Of a stretch of 64,000 bases of DNA, positions 50,090-60,055 are shown piece after piece. This stretch comes from Peromyscus leucopus (taxonomy: Eukaryota; Chordata; Mammalia; Rodentia; Cricetidae), in assembly GCF_004664715.2 (NCBI RefSeq), contig NC_051079.1, positions 57,075,660 to 57,139,659 on the forward strand, read 5' to 3'. Under the pieces are notes generated by a model. That model ran no database searches. It was not told the origin of the DNA and saw only the letters and a list, made by a program, of their open reading frames with translations. A program made the translations under genes and the position numbers. Positions within the stretch are counted from its first letter, which is position 1, and each line of letters begins with the position of its first letter.

Positions 50090-50445
50090 TGCTTTTCTGT
50101 CTCTGTGATAAATACTAAGACCAATTTGAGGAGGAGAGGGTTTATTTCATCTGACAGGTTCATTCCGCCATGGCGGGAAACCCGGCAGGAGCTCAAGGCC
50201 ACAGAGGAATGCTGCCTACTGCCGGGCTCTCCCAGGTCTGCTCAACCTGCTTCCTTACACCACCCAGGACCACCTACCCAGGGGTGGCACCACCCACATG
50301 AGCTGGGCCCTCCCACATCGATCGTCAATTTAATCAAGAAAATGCCCCACAGATAGGCATGCCCAAAGCTCAATCTGATGGAGGCAGTTCCTCAATTGAG
50401 ATTCCCTCTTCTGAGGTAATTTTGTATCAAGTTGACAAAAACAAA
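50090..50445 (-). mobile_element. Solo LTR, MaLR (MT-like) type, second copy
   Basis: Read on +: tctctgtgataaatactaag, ggagagggtttatttcatct, acccaggaccacctacccag, gagctgggccctcccacatc, cctcaattgagattccctct and tatcaagttgacaaaaac. The same blocks occur in the same order at 38424-38809, but each copy has its own small deletions, so they are independent old insertions. Sense strand is minus, with AATAAA near its 3' end. No coding part. Confidence 0.75.
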
Positions 50446-50574
50446 AAACAAAAACAAACAAATAAAAACCCAAGAGAGAAAGAAAACTAAGTAGCCAGGA
50501 GGAACATTGTGTTCAAAGTTGGGCCTAAAACAGCACACTTTCCTGTTTCTTCTCCTTTTCCTTCTTTTATAAGC

Positions 50575-50660
50575 GACTTCTCACTTATGTAGCTGCGGCT
50601 GCCTGAGGACTCTTGATTTCTCGGGCCTTGGCCTCCTGAGTCCTGGGATTATAGTGTAGC
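50575..50660 (-). mobile_element. Probable old B1-like fragment
   Basis: Read on +: ttctcgggccttggcctcct, then gagtcctgggattatagtgt. Only this part aligns with a reversed B1. Confidence 0.5.
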
Positions 50661-51400
50661 TGGCCAGTCCTGCCCTTGATCGGGGCCTCCCTCCCACTCC
50701 CCAGTGTCCTGTTTTGCTTCCAAGTCCAGATCCACACAGTATCTGCCTCTTCATTTTCACGCTGTCGAGATGGCTCTGTGAATTTATGTGCTGTCTACGT
50801 AGGGACCCCTCCATTATAGACATTTCCCATCATCTCCCACTTAGATTAATTCACTGGAGGTTGTAAGAGAGAGCCGGGTTACATTTATGGTGTTCCTCCC
50901 TGTCAATAGGTCTGATTATCTCATACCTCTCACAGGCCCTCACAGCTTCTCTGTGTATTTTACATTTAGTCTTCTCCTTGAATTTGTAAGGTACCTCTCA
51001 GGCCTACCCTATCTCCCCAGAAGAGGTGAGTGATTAAACTCTACTAACATACTTATCTGTACCTTTTCTCTTGCATATCCATAAATAACTTGTACATTGA
51101 GCTGGGCTTGATCCTTGGAGCCTAGAACATGAATTCTTGAGCACACTAAAGAAATGATTGTATGGTTGCCTGCTATGTAAATACATGGCTAGTGCTTCCA
51201 GGGGCAGTAGTGAAGGTTTCCTCAACTAGGAGCCTGGATCTTAATTAAACTGTGCAAGTCCCTTGAGGCACCATGGTTTCCTGGGCGCCTTCACTCAACA
51301 TTGCCTATTCAGGTAAAGGAAGAGTTGCAAGTCATGTGTGTGTTAGCAAGAGGAGCGATAACAGCAAGATTTGTGTGTGTTTGATTGGAGCCTGTATAAC

Positions 51401-51404
<4 letters not shown>
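50661..51404. other. Intron, nothing specific recognised
   Basis: No gene or repeat family identified. Confidence 0.5.

Positions 51405-51447
<43 letters not shown>
51405..51447. repeat. (AC)21 microsatellite
   Basis: Perfect AC tract followed after a few bases by a perfect inverted repeat (51451-51479). Confidence 0.97.
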
Positions 51448-51450
51448 GAA

Positions 51451-51479
51451 CACACAATATCATATGATGATATTGTGTG
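51451..51479. repeat. Perfect 13-bp inverted repeat with a 3-base loop
   Basis: Arm cacacaatatcat (51451-51463), loop atg, arm atgatattgtgtg (51467-51479). No mismatches. It could extrude as a hairpin next to the AC tract. It is not followed by a T run and no terminator role is expected in an intron. Confidence 0.95.
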
Positions 51480-52012
51480 CAAGTTGGCCTGTCTCTGGTT
51501 GCCCTGCAGACTGGAAATTCATGGAAAATCTTGGCTTCAAATGTGAAACAAACTTTGCCCAGCACAGTGCTCAGTGGGTTCTGATGGAGGGGGGGGCTCT
51601 GCCCTCTGATGGGGGTGCCGAATGAGTGAAATTTGGATGGTTGATCCATTTTGTCTTCTGAGTATATAGAACTCCCTTCAAATAGCAATACAAATTACCT
51701 ATTTAGGAAGCTTTCAAACTAAAATACCCAAGTGTGTAAAAAGACGCGATTAGTAATCCTGAACACTAAGATTCCCTAGTGGATGGACAAGGCAAACATG
51801 AAGGCCAGCTGTGTCTATGTCGGAGAGCAAGGCACATATGAACATACACGTTCAAATCTAGGCCATTATCTTGAGCAAGTTATGAGGAATATTCTAATGA
51901 AACTTTAAATGTATCTAGGTATTGACAGCATTTTCAAAATAATTAAAAGATGACTGTTGTGGTGTCCCTTTTAATCAATACCACAACAAGCACAATGCAG
52001 GAGAAGGCGTTT

Positions 52013-52100
52013 TCTAAGTAGCCATACCACCCTGAATGCGCCTGAGTTCCTCTGATCTCAGAAACCAAGCAGTACTGGGCCTGCTTAGTATTTGGAAGGG
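52013..52100 (+). pseudogene. Truncated 5S rRNA pseudogene
   Basis: Starts tcta...gccataccaccctgaatgcg and continues ctctgatctcagaaaccaag, then gggcctgcttagtatttgg. This follows vertebrate 5S rRNA from its first bases to about position 87, with scattered substitutions including changes in the internal control region (gttcctctgatctcag). The last third (gagaccgcctgggaatacc and beyond) is missing. It is therefore a retroposed or truncated copy, not a functional gene. A B2 SINE lies about 50 bases downstream. Confidence 0.92.
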
Positions 52101-52147
52101 AAAAGGAACTTTCATAGGTCACACTGCCTATTAAGAACTATTGGATC

Positions 52148-52315
52148 GGGGCTGGAGAGATGGCTCAGAGGTTAAGAGCACTGGCTGTTCTTCCTGAGTT
52201 CAATCCCCAGCAACCACATGGTGGCTCACAACCATCTGTAATTTGATCTGGTGCCCTCTTCTGGTGTGTAGGCAGAATACTGTATACATAATAAATAAAT
52301 AAATCTTAAAAAAAA
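52148..52315 (+). mobile_element. B2 SINE, intact, with perfect target-site duplication
   Basis: gggctggagagatggctcag at the 5' end with the Pol III A-box region, agttcaatccccagcaacca at the B-box region, ccctcttctggtgtgtaggc in the body and an (ataa)n/A-rich tail. A perfect 15-base duplication, aagaactattggatc, flanks it (52133-52147 and 52316-52330). A young insertion, sense to Tcf4. Confidence 0.98.
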
Positions 52316-52646
52316 AAGAACTATTGGATCATAGTTCTTGTAGAACTTAAGAAGTACTTGTATTTTGGGAGGTTAATGTGGTACATATAGCGTGTACTGT
52401 ACACCTCACCCCAGCAGAGTTTTAGACAGTTTTAAGACTTAAATAGATGTTATTTCCGTAACTAATCTTGTGAACAATCATACTTAGTAAAATTAAAGGC
52501 AAACAAGCGTGTCTTCTTACCAGGTCATGTTTTAATCACAAAACTACAAACAATTCTCGGAGCTCTAAGAATATCAGAAGTAAGGAAAAAGACTGTGGAC
52601 CTTCTGATTAACAAATGAGTAATTAACTTAAAAATTATAAATAATC

Positions 52647-52827
52647 GGGGGCTAGAGAGAGTGCTCAGTGATTAAGAGCATTGGCTATGCTTCCAGAGGA
52701 CCCGAGTTCAATTCCCAGCACCCACGTGGCTACTCACAGCTGTCTATAACTCCAGTTCCAGGGGATCTGACATCTACACACAGACATATACATAGGCAAG
52801 AACACCAATGCACATAAAATAAAAGTA
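52647..52827 (+). mobile_element. B3 SINE with target-site duplication
   Basis: ggggctagagagagtgctca at the start, gagttcaattcccagcaccc, the B3-specific ccagttccaggggatctgac and ccaatgcacataaaataaaa at the end. Flanked by near-identical repeats ending ttataaataatc (52631-52646) and ttacaaataatc (52828-52844). Confidence 0.96.
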
Positions 52828-53319
52828 AAAAGTTACAAATAATCAAATATCACTAATGGCTTTTAAGCATCATGTAAATTACATTTATCTCACTCAAAGA
52901 AGACAAGAAAATCTAAAGGAGTGTCCACATCTGAAATAGTCTTGATCTTCAGCCTGTTGTCTGTCAGAGCCTGCTTTAGTTGAAAAATGAACAGATCGCT
53001 ATCAGGCTTATTATTACCTGGGGAGGAATTTTCTAGAACCTTTTTACCTCTGTGTTCTGCCACTGTGCTCCCAAATCACCCTCATTCCATAGCAACGAGG
53101 ACAGTTACCCAGTGCATCTATAGGAAATGTCCAAATATGGTAGATGTCGCCATTAAGGGAATGAACGACCATGGAAAAGGGACCCAGCTGTGGAAGAACC
53201 TGTTCATGTCAACTCTATTCCTTAATGTGCATCCATATACTGTCAATGAGCACATAATCCATATATGGAAGACAAATGCAAACATTTGGCTTTCATGTTT
53301 TAAAATGAGTGTAGGAAGT

Positions 53320-53545
53320 AGAGCCCAGTAGCACAGACCTGTAATCTCAGCAACTAGGGAGACTGAGGCAGGAGGATTGCAAGTTTAATAGTTGCTTGGG
53401 GATGCAGAGCTCAGGGGTAGCCTGGGCAAATGACACCCTGCCTCAAAATGCAAAATAAAATAAGAAGCTGGAGGGGTGTCATCAGTAGAGTTTGCCTTGC
53501 ATGCACAAGGCCCTAGGTTCAATCTCTTGTACTGCAAAGAAAGTA
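53320..53545 (+). mobile_element. B4-superfamily composite SINE (7SL-like unit followed by ID-like unit)
   Basis: First a B1/7SL-like unit (gagcccagtagcacagacct, agactgaggcaggaggattg, gacaccctgcctcaaaatgc), then an ID-like tRNA unit (gcatgcacaaggccctaggt, ttcaatctcttgtactgc). The same order, on the other strand, occurs at 59830-60055. Confidence 0.82.
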
Positions 53546-53671
53546 CGTAAGTGGTGTCGGGTAGTGTATCCTTGTGTGTGCACGCATGTGTGCCTGTGTG
53601 GGTGTGCATACATCTGCTAATCACTAACATCCCAAACACACTTGAAAATAATTTTAGAGTCTATATTCTTT

Positions 53672-53848
53672 TATTTTTTTATTTATTTATTTGGTTTTTC
53701 AAGACAGGGTTTCTCTGTGTTGCTGTTGTTTCTATGGATGTCCTGGAACTCACTCTGTAGACAAGGCTGGCCTCGAACTCACAGAGATCCGCCTGGCTCT
53801 GCCTCCCGAGTGCTGGGATTAAAGGCGTGCGCCACCGCCACCTGGCGA
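53672..53848 (-). mobile_element. B1 SINE, young, with target-site duplication
   Basis: Read on +: tttttcaagacagggtttct, gacaaggctggcctcgaact, cacagagatccgcctggctc, gggattaaaggcgtgcgcca. Flanks gagtctatattcttt (53657-53671) and gaatctccattcttt (53849-53863) match at 12 of 15 bases. A TTTA-rich stretch forms the tail. Confidence 0.95.
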
Positions 53849-53863
53849 GAATCTCCATTCTTT

Positions 53864-54715
53864 AACCCTCTCCTGACTTATTTTTCTGTGTTTGAAATTT
53901 GTCAAGCCTTGATTTCAGTCTGAACTCAACTCAGAGCCATCAGATTGCTTTTATGGAAGTTCTTTCCTGGGAAGTGTTTTGTGTGAAGAGATCAAAGTGT
54001 TTGTTTCTTTTAAAAATTGATACACGAAATTATTTCCTTTTGGAAGTCTGTGTTCTGTAGGATTCTTCTGTGGATTTTGTTCAACTGGCTTGTGAACTAG
54101 TTCGGCAAGTCAATGCCACATGCTCAATATCTAAATATATTTATAATGAGGTATTATGTGAACACGTAATAAAAATATACCTGTCCTACATCCTTGGGGA
54201 GAGAAAGAGAATGTTTATTTATACATGCAAATGCTCCACAGTTCCTTTAAGAACCCTTTAAGTCGCTGTCTCCTTCTAACTTTGAAAAGTTTTCTGGTGG
54301 CTGGTTGTTTTTGCATCATCTTTTTTATAATAAGGGCTGCTTACAAAGTTGTGCATATGAGTGCTAGGTCAATGGAATGACTGGTTGCCAGTTATTTTAC
54401 TAAACAAATCTTTCATGGGATCAGTGAGTACTTCATAGGTTTTTGTAGGGAGGGGCATTGGGGAGCGAAGTCAAGAGTTGAATGCATTGCTGCAAATAGG
54501 TCCTCGGTGCTGAAGCTGGCTGGAGCTGGAGAGGAGAGAAGAGGCAGGAGGAGCGGAGGCTCCTGAGCATATGATTTAAGGGTGAGCATGAGGTAATTGT
54601 TAACATTTTCAGATGTGGTATTACCAGGAGCCATGTGAATCCAAGCGACGTAGTGAGATGACACAATTTGGTTGTTCATTGGTTTTCAAATAGTTTTCGA
54701 GTTATCTTGGGTGGG
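53864..54715. other. Intron, nothing specific recognised
   Basis: No gene or repeat family identified. Confidence 0.5.
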
Positions 54716-54862
54716 TAGTTAGCTTCCTCCTACCTCCGGCCACCTCATCTGTAGAGTGGGATTAATAAGATTCTCCCCTCAAGGGGTTGTGATAATTAAA
54801 TGGGTGACTGCAGCCAACAGAGCTTGAAATACAGTGAGTTCTGTGTGGATATTTGCTGCTCT
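54716..54862 (+). mobile_element. MIR SINE, 3' half
   Basis: cacctcatctgtagagtggg, attaataagattc, then gggttgtgataattaaatgg and gagcttgaaatacagtgagt. This matches the MIR end that follows the 'cctcatctgtaaaatggg' core. The 5' half is not recognisable. Confidence 0.82.
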
Positions 54863-55450
54863 TTGCTGCCATCATTTAGAGTAACATCTATGCTATTGAA
54901 AAGTGTCCCCTACATCTGCCTGTAATCCCAAGGCATTGTGGTAAGGGAACAGCATTAGGGCCCAGGGTAGGGTGATCGTCTTCCCCCAGAGTCCCTAGAA
55001 GTTCCAAGGAGATGATGTTTGATTCTCATCTCCAGAGGTGTTTTGGAGTGGTTTATCTAACGCAGAGTGGGAAGATCAATCCTTTAGGGAGAGGGCTCAG
55101 CTCTGGTAAAGCTAAGCTACAGAAGTGAAGCCCAAGGAGGGTGGTTGGGAACACATAGACTCACCATGCTTAGGCCATCTTTAGCAGAGATCTTCACCTA
55201 AGTGTTCTGTTTTCCCCAAGCCCACCACAGTAGTTGGCATATAGCAAAGGCCCATGTCTTCTCAGTGCTATAGCCATTTCTCTGGCTTTGCTTCTGTCCA
55301 AGCCAACTTGATTTTAGTAGTCAAGAAAGTAGAACCCAAAGGCTAGGCATCTAAGATGTTGGAGCAACCTAAGGAGAACAGTTTCTTCCTTAGCTAGTTT
55401 TCACATCCTGTGTTCTGCAGACTAACCATCCTCTTTAAAAATCTCCACAG

Positions 55451-55590
55451 GATGGGTATGGTGACTCGTGCCTTTACTCCCAGTACTGGGAAGGCAGAGG
55501 CAGGAGGATTTCTGTGTGTTCAAGGCCAAGGCCAACCTAGTCTACATAGCGAGTTCTAGGATAGCCAGGGCTATGTCTCAAAAAATAAGA
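55451..55590 (+). mobile_element. B1 SINE
   Basis: atgggtatggtgactcgtgc, gggaaggcagaggcaggagg, tagtctacatagcgagttct, agccagggctatgtctcaaa, then an A-rich tail. The short open frame that covers it is a SINE frame. Confidence 0.93.
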
Positions 55591-56149
55591 CCAAACAAGT
55601 CTTCACAAAGCCTGCCTTCGCCTTGCTTCCTGTATTCCCATCTCCTCTGTCTGTTCCGCTCTAGGTGTCCACCTAGGTGGTGCCTGCATTTTCCCCTGCT
55701 GCCCAACTCTCAAAAACCTGGCCCTTTGGTGAATGATGGACCATCCAACAACCATACCTGCTTGAGGAAATGGATGCATTTTCATTAAACAAATCAGGCA
55801 AAAAAATAAAAGTCAGTAGGTGTACATGTGATTTGTAAAGCACACAACTAATTTCTTCGTATACATGACCAATTCCGATTCTTCATCAATACTTAAGTGG
55901 ACTGGGAGGGTAATTAAGAACTAAAAGAAGTTTTGTTGAAGAGATGTGATGAGACTTTTGTACACTGGGACTACATTTAGCTTTTGAGTGATGCACAGCC
56001 GATGTGGGAGGAGAAGATCTCACGGGGAGAGTACAAAGGCAAATGTAGGGACTCTGTGTCCACTGCCATAGGAATAGAGAATCATGTGCAGAACAATAAC
56101 GGTTGAAATTCGGTAAGCACATTCCCTGGCTAGGCAGTTAACTGAATCA

Positions 56150-56245
56150 CTTGACATGTAATGGAGGCATACTATGTACCAGCACCCACTGTGACAGATG
56201 CCAAGATCACAGAGACAAGGGAGCTTTCTTCCTGCCTTGAGGGAC
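56150..56245 (+). mobile_element. L2-like ancient LINE fragment
   Basis: tactatgtaccagcacccac, gatgccaagatcacagagac and tcttcctgccttgagggact follow the well-known L2 motif order (tactatgtgccaggcac ... gatacagagatgaa ... ccctgccctcaaggag). Diverged, so moderate confidence. Confidence 0.6.
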
Positions 56246-56311
56246 TACGTTAGCAGTGAGAAATCACAAACATCAAGTTTCTAAGAACTTTATATGAGTG
56301 ATTCTCACAGA

Positions 56312-56314
<3 letters not shown>

Positions 56315-56364
<50 letters not shown>
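56315..56364. repeat. (GT)25 microsatellite
   Basis: Perfect tract followed by gatcatgatcat, a short palindromic run. The longest GT tract in the window; no SINE beside it. Confidence 0.97.
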
Positions 56365-56365
<1 letters not shown>

Positions 56366-56929
56366 TCATGATCATACTACTATGTTCCAGATAAAGAGTC
56401 CGATACCCACTAGATTACATATATAGGTGTTCCAGGGCCAAGCGGCACTCATGTGTAGCCCTGCTGAATTCCACTGTGTTAGATGATTCTTCTGCAGGAA
56501 GAAGAAAGATGCCTTCAAAGTCGGGATTCTCTAACAATGATTGATAGCTCCAGCTCATCATGAAGGGCTTGGGGCAGAGAGAGCACAGAAAGGATGGGGC
56601 ATAAAGGACATATGTGTCAATGTCAAGTCTGACTGGACCCACTGCTTGCTAACCATGTGGTATTGGTCAGGACACATAGCCACTCTAAATGTCCCCTTCT
56701 GTACATTGGAGGCTGTAGTGTCTGCCATGTTAGTGTCTAAAGGATCTGTACTTGTCTCTGGCTGTGGTTATTATTATTATTAGCATCAGCAACAGCAGGA
56801 GTGATTAGAGGGACAGATCTGTACACACATACACTCTCTCTTTTCTTGATCTGACCAGTAAAACAGTTTTGCACTTACTTCAGTAGTTAGAGATCATCTG
56901 CTATGTCACATCCCCATGCTAGGCACTAT

Positions 56930-57275
56930 TGTTGCTGGAGGGCTTCTCTCCAGCTTCCACCAAGCCCCACAGTCCCACAGTCCACTTATAAAATAATCAC
57001 TCAGACGCTTATATCACTTATAAACTGTATGGCCGTGGCAGGCTTCTTGCTAACTGTTCTTTTATCTTAAATTAACCCATTTTTATAAATCTATACCTTG
57101 CCACGTGGCTGGTGGCTTACTGGCATCTTTACATGCTGCTTCTCCTGGCGGTGGCTGCATTGTCCCTCCCCTCAGCCTTCCGCTTCCCAGATTTCTCCTC
57201 TCTCCTTGTCCCACCTACTTCCTGCCTGGTCACTGGCCATCAGTGTTTTATTTATATAGAGCAATATCCACAGCA
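56930..57275 (-). mobile_element. Solo LTR of a class II-like endogenous retrovirus
   Basis: A 346-base unit with TG...CA ends and a direct 6-base duplication, cactat, at 56924-56929 and 57276-57281. A 6-bp duplication is typical of class II (ERVK-like) elements. Read on +: acttataaactgtatggccg, taaattaacccatttttata, cttgccacgtggctggtggc and ttttatttatatagagcaat. In the sense (minus) direction a TATAAATAAA stretch lies near the start. I associate this LTR with cricetid genomes but cannot name the family. No internal viral genes remain. Confidence 0.8.
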
Positions 57276-57281
57276 CACTAT

Positions 57282-58450
57282 TAAGTAGTCAACAACTGAG
57301 GAACTTAAGTCATTTCCTCTTCTGGTAAGCATATCAACAAGCTTGGCCTCCATGCCCCATGTTCAGGAAAGAGGGCATGTTGGGAGGCAAAGAGCTAATC
57401 ACACAGAGTGGAAGGCCGTATGAAGTTACGGTTATTTAGAAGGAAGGAATTTCAGGGTGATTTGAAGATTTCATTAGGCATCTACTACTGTGCCAGATAA
57501 TCCCAATTTCCTTCTGTAGTAGTATGAGCTTGTCACACTGTTTGCAGGTGGGGATCTTTTGTCACATTCCACTTTAGTGGTAACTTGCAGTGTTGGCCAT
57601 TAGACTATAATTGAGCAACCTGATAGGTTCATGAAGAAGACCCTGCCCCCTGTTCCCAGAGAGACCAGTCCCATAAAAATGGATTTTCTGTATCCTTGCC
57701 CAGAGAGGCAAACATTTACAATAACCTTGAATTAGAACTCTCTCCATCCAGTATGATAAAGACTGACATGTAACAGATTGACACTCTTTCATTTTACTTA
57801 AATAGCACCATGGTCAAGTGAAACTCCGTGTGTTTGCTAGGGCCATGTTTTTACAGGAGTGGTGCTAATTCACATGTCTGTTAATAGGTCCTATTAAAGT
57901 TTTCCTGTTTTACTTTGCTACACTATTGCTAACAAAAAGCATTTTAAGGAAAATACTGTTTATATGCTATTGAGTGATTACATGACAAATTACAAATTAA
58001 GCCATCTTCCTGAACCATCCTGAGAGTTTTAATTGACAAGAAAGTGTTTTTCTTAAATTCTGTATCGTTTATATAGAATTTTTAAGCCTAATTATATTTT
58101 ATTACTGGTTTCTTTGATGCCTACCTCCAGCCTGCCCCCCAAACTTGCACCTCCCAACAACTCAATTAATCTTCTCTTTAATATGTAATAGATGACCTGG
58201 GCTTCCAGAATGCATTTTCATGAACCACAGAAAAACTTTCTCACTTTGGTGTATACAAGAAATAATTTTTTGTTTTTGTTTTTTAATTTGAGAAGAAGTC
58301 AAATGGGTGGATTATAAATCTCATCAATCCTTGGGCAGTTGTAATTTCCATTAAAACATGCGTGAATTTTTATTTGACTATTACCACATTATATATTAAG
58401 TTGCAGTTCCCATAGCAACCTTTGTATTGCATTATAACATTTAAATGTAA
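57282..58450. other. Intron, nothing specific recognised
   Basis: AT-rich in its second half. No gene or repeat family identified. Confidence 0.5.
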
Positions 58451-58463
58451 GGTGTTTTTCTTT

Positions 58464-58637
58464 TTTTTTTCTTTTTTTTTTTTTTTTTTGGTTTTTCGAG
58501 ACAGGGTTTCTCTGTGTAGCTTTGCGCCTTTCCTGGAGCTCACTTGGTAGCCCAGGCTGGCCTCGAACTCACAGAGATCCTCCTGGCTCTGCTTCCCGAG
58601 TACTGGGATTAAAGGCGTGCGCCACCACCGCCCGGCT
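58464..58637 (-). mobile_element. B1 SINE, young cricetid-type copy, with target-site duplication
   Basis: Read on +: tttttcgagacagggtttct, tagctttgcgcctttcctgg, gtagcccaggctggcctcga, gggattaaaggcgtgcgcca, ccaccgcccggc. Flanked by ggtgtttttcttt (58451-58463) and ggtctttttcttt (58638-58650), 12 of 13 identical. The tagctttgcgcc segment and intact CpGs mark it as the youngest B1 here and point to a cricetid host. Confidence 0.97.
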
Positions 58638-58650
58638 GGTCTTTTTCTTT

Positions 58651-59669
58651 ATAAGGAAAGACAGTATATTTGAATTTGGAAACGTTGAGTGAAATCTAAT
58701 CACTGTTAAAATATTTTGCTCAGGATTACTAAATTCTTTGGGAGTTATGCAAATTTTCAACCAAAATTGTGGAGTTTGTTTGTTTATATTATGGAAGAAG
58801 AAAATAAAAATTTTTAAGTATCAAATACACAGTCACTAAATGCCCATAATTGGTTTTGAAAAGAGAAAATACAAAATTGGACCAACCTTGTAGTCATCTG
58901 TCAATGTCCAACACCATAAGTAAGAGTTTAACTTATCCTGCTTTATATGATATAGAGAGTTTTATCCCATGTCAAACATTTTTTTATTTTGGTACAACTG
59001 GCAGATTGACTTTAAACCATTTTTATCTTGTATTTAGTTGAGTTAACAGCAAATTACTTCTCTGTTCGAGAAATAAAATCAAATGAGTTGCTGAAGAAAT
59101 CATTGTGGCATTTTGAGGAAAGTAGCCACTTACTCTTAAGTTCTGAGATTCTTGGCCAATTTCTTTCCTAAATATGGGGGAGTCCCTATCTTCTTGCCAG
59201 TGTGGCCCAAGGCATGAAGCTGTCACTGTTGATGTAGACTCCTATATTTAACCCTTTCAGCTTTTTATAGTGATGTTTCAAAATTATTAGCACAGTGTGT
59301 GTGTGTGTGTGGTGTGTGTGTGTGTCTGTGTGTCTGTTTCTTGTTTCTTTCTTTCTTTCTTTTTTAATCTGAAAATAGAGTATCTGATTGTCATTCCCAG
59401 CTTTGGATGACTTTGAAGTAGTAGTTGGTGGCTTTTCCCAGGACTATGCTGAAGGGCAGAGGGAAGAAGTTGAAGTATATGTTAGGAACCGTTTCTGCTG
59501 GAAATTTACATATGTTGTTTCTTCTACTCCCAGTAACTCTGGTAAAGCATTTATTAGTCCCTCTTTACAGGGAAGGAGAGAGTAGTTGTCTTCCAGCAGT
59601 CTGTATTTCTCTGAGCTTGGGTCCATGCAGAACTCACTAGTCCTCCTTCTTACTTTGCTTCAACCAAAC
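58651..59669. other. Intron with a TG-rich tract
   Basis: Interrupted TG tract at 59294-59330 followed by ctttcttt units. Otherwise nothing recognised. Confidence 0.5.
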
Positions 59670-59823
59670 CTCCCTCCCTCCCTCCCTCCCTCCCTCCCTC
59701 CTCCCTCCCTCCCTCCTCCCTCCCTCCCTCTGCCCTCTTCCCTTTCTCCCTACCTCCCTCTGTCCCTCTCTCCTTTCTTTTCCCCTTCCTGCCTCCTTTC
59801 TTTCTTCTTCCCTTCCTTCCTTT
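59670..59823 (-). repeat. (CCCT)n polypyrimidine tract
   Basis: About 150 bases almost purely C/T, with perfect CCCT units in the first 60. The minus strand is a GGGA repeat with many G-triplets, so a G-quadruplex or triplex is possible. It leads into a composite SINE whose 3' tail lies on this side. Confidence 0.96.
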
Positions 59824-59829
59824 ATTGTA

Positions 59830-60055
59830 GTAAGGGTTGAGCCTGTTGCTTCAAATGTGCTAGGCCACTGCTCTACCACTGAGTTATAGCAACAGCTCCA
59901 TTTTATTTTGAGATAGGCTCTTGCTAAGTTGCTCCTAAACTGGCCTTGAGCTTACTCTGTAGCCCAGACTGGCCCTACACTTACAGTCCTTTTACCTCAG
60001 CCTTCCCAATACCTGGGATTACACAACTGCCCCACCAGACCCAGCTTGAACTTTT
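59830..60055 (-). mobile_element. B4-superfamily composite SINE, reverse orientation
   Basis: Read on +: the ID-like unit first (gctaggccactgctctacca, ctgagttatagc), then the 7SL-like unit (ttgagataggctcttgctaa, ctctgtagcccagactggcc, acctgggattacacaactgc). In the sense direction this is 7SL-like then ID-like, the same order as 53320-53545. Confidence 0.82.
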
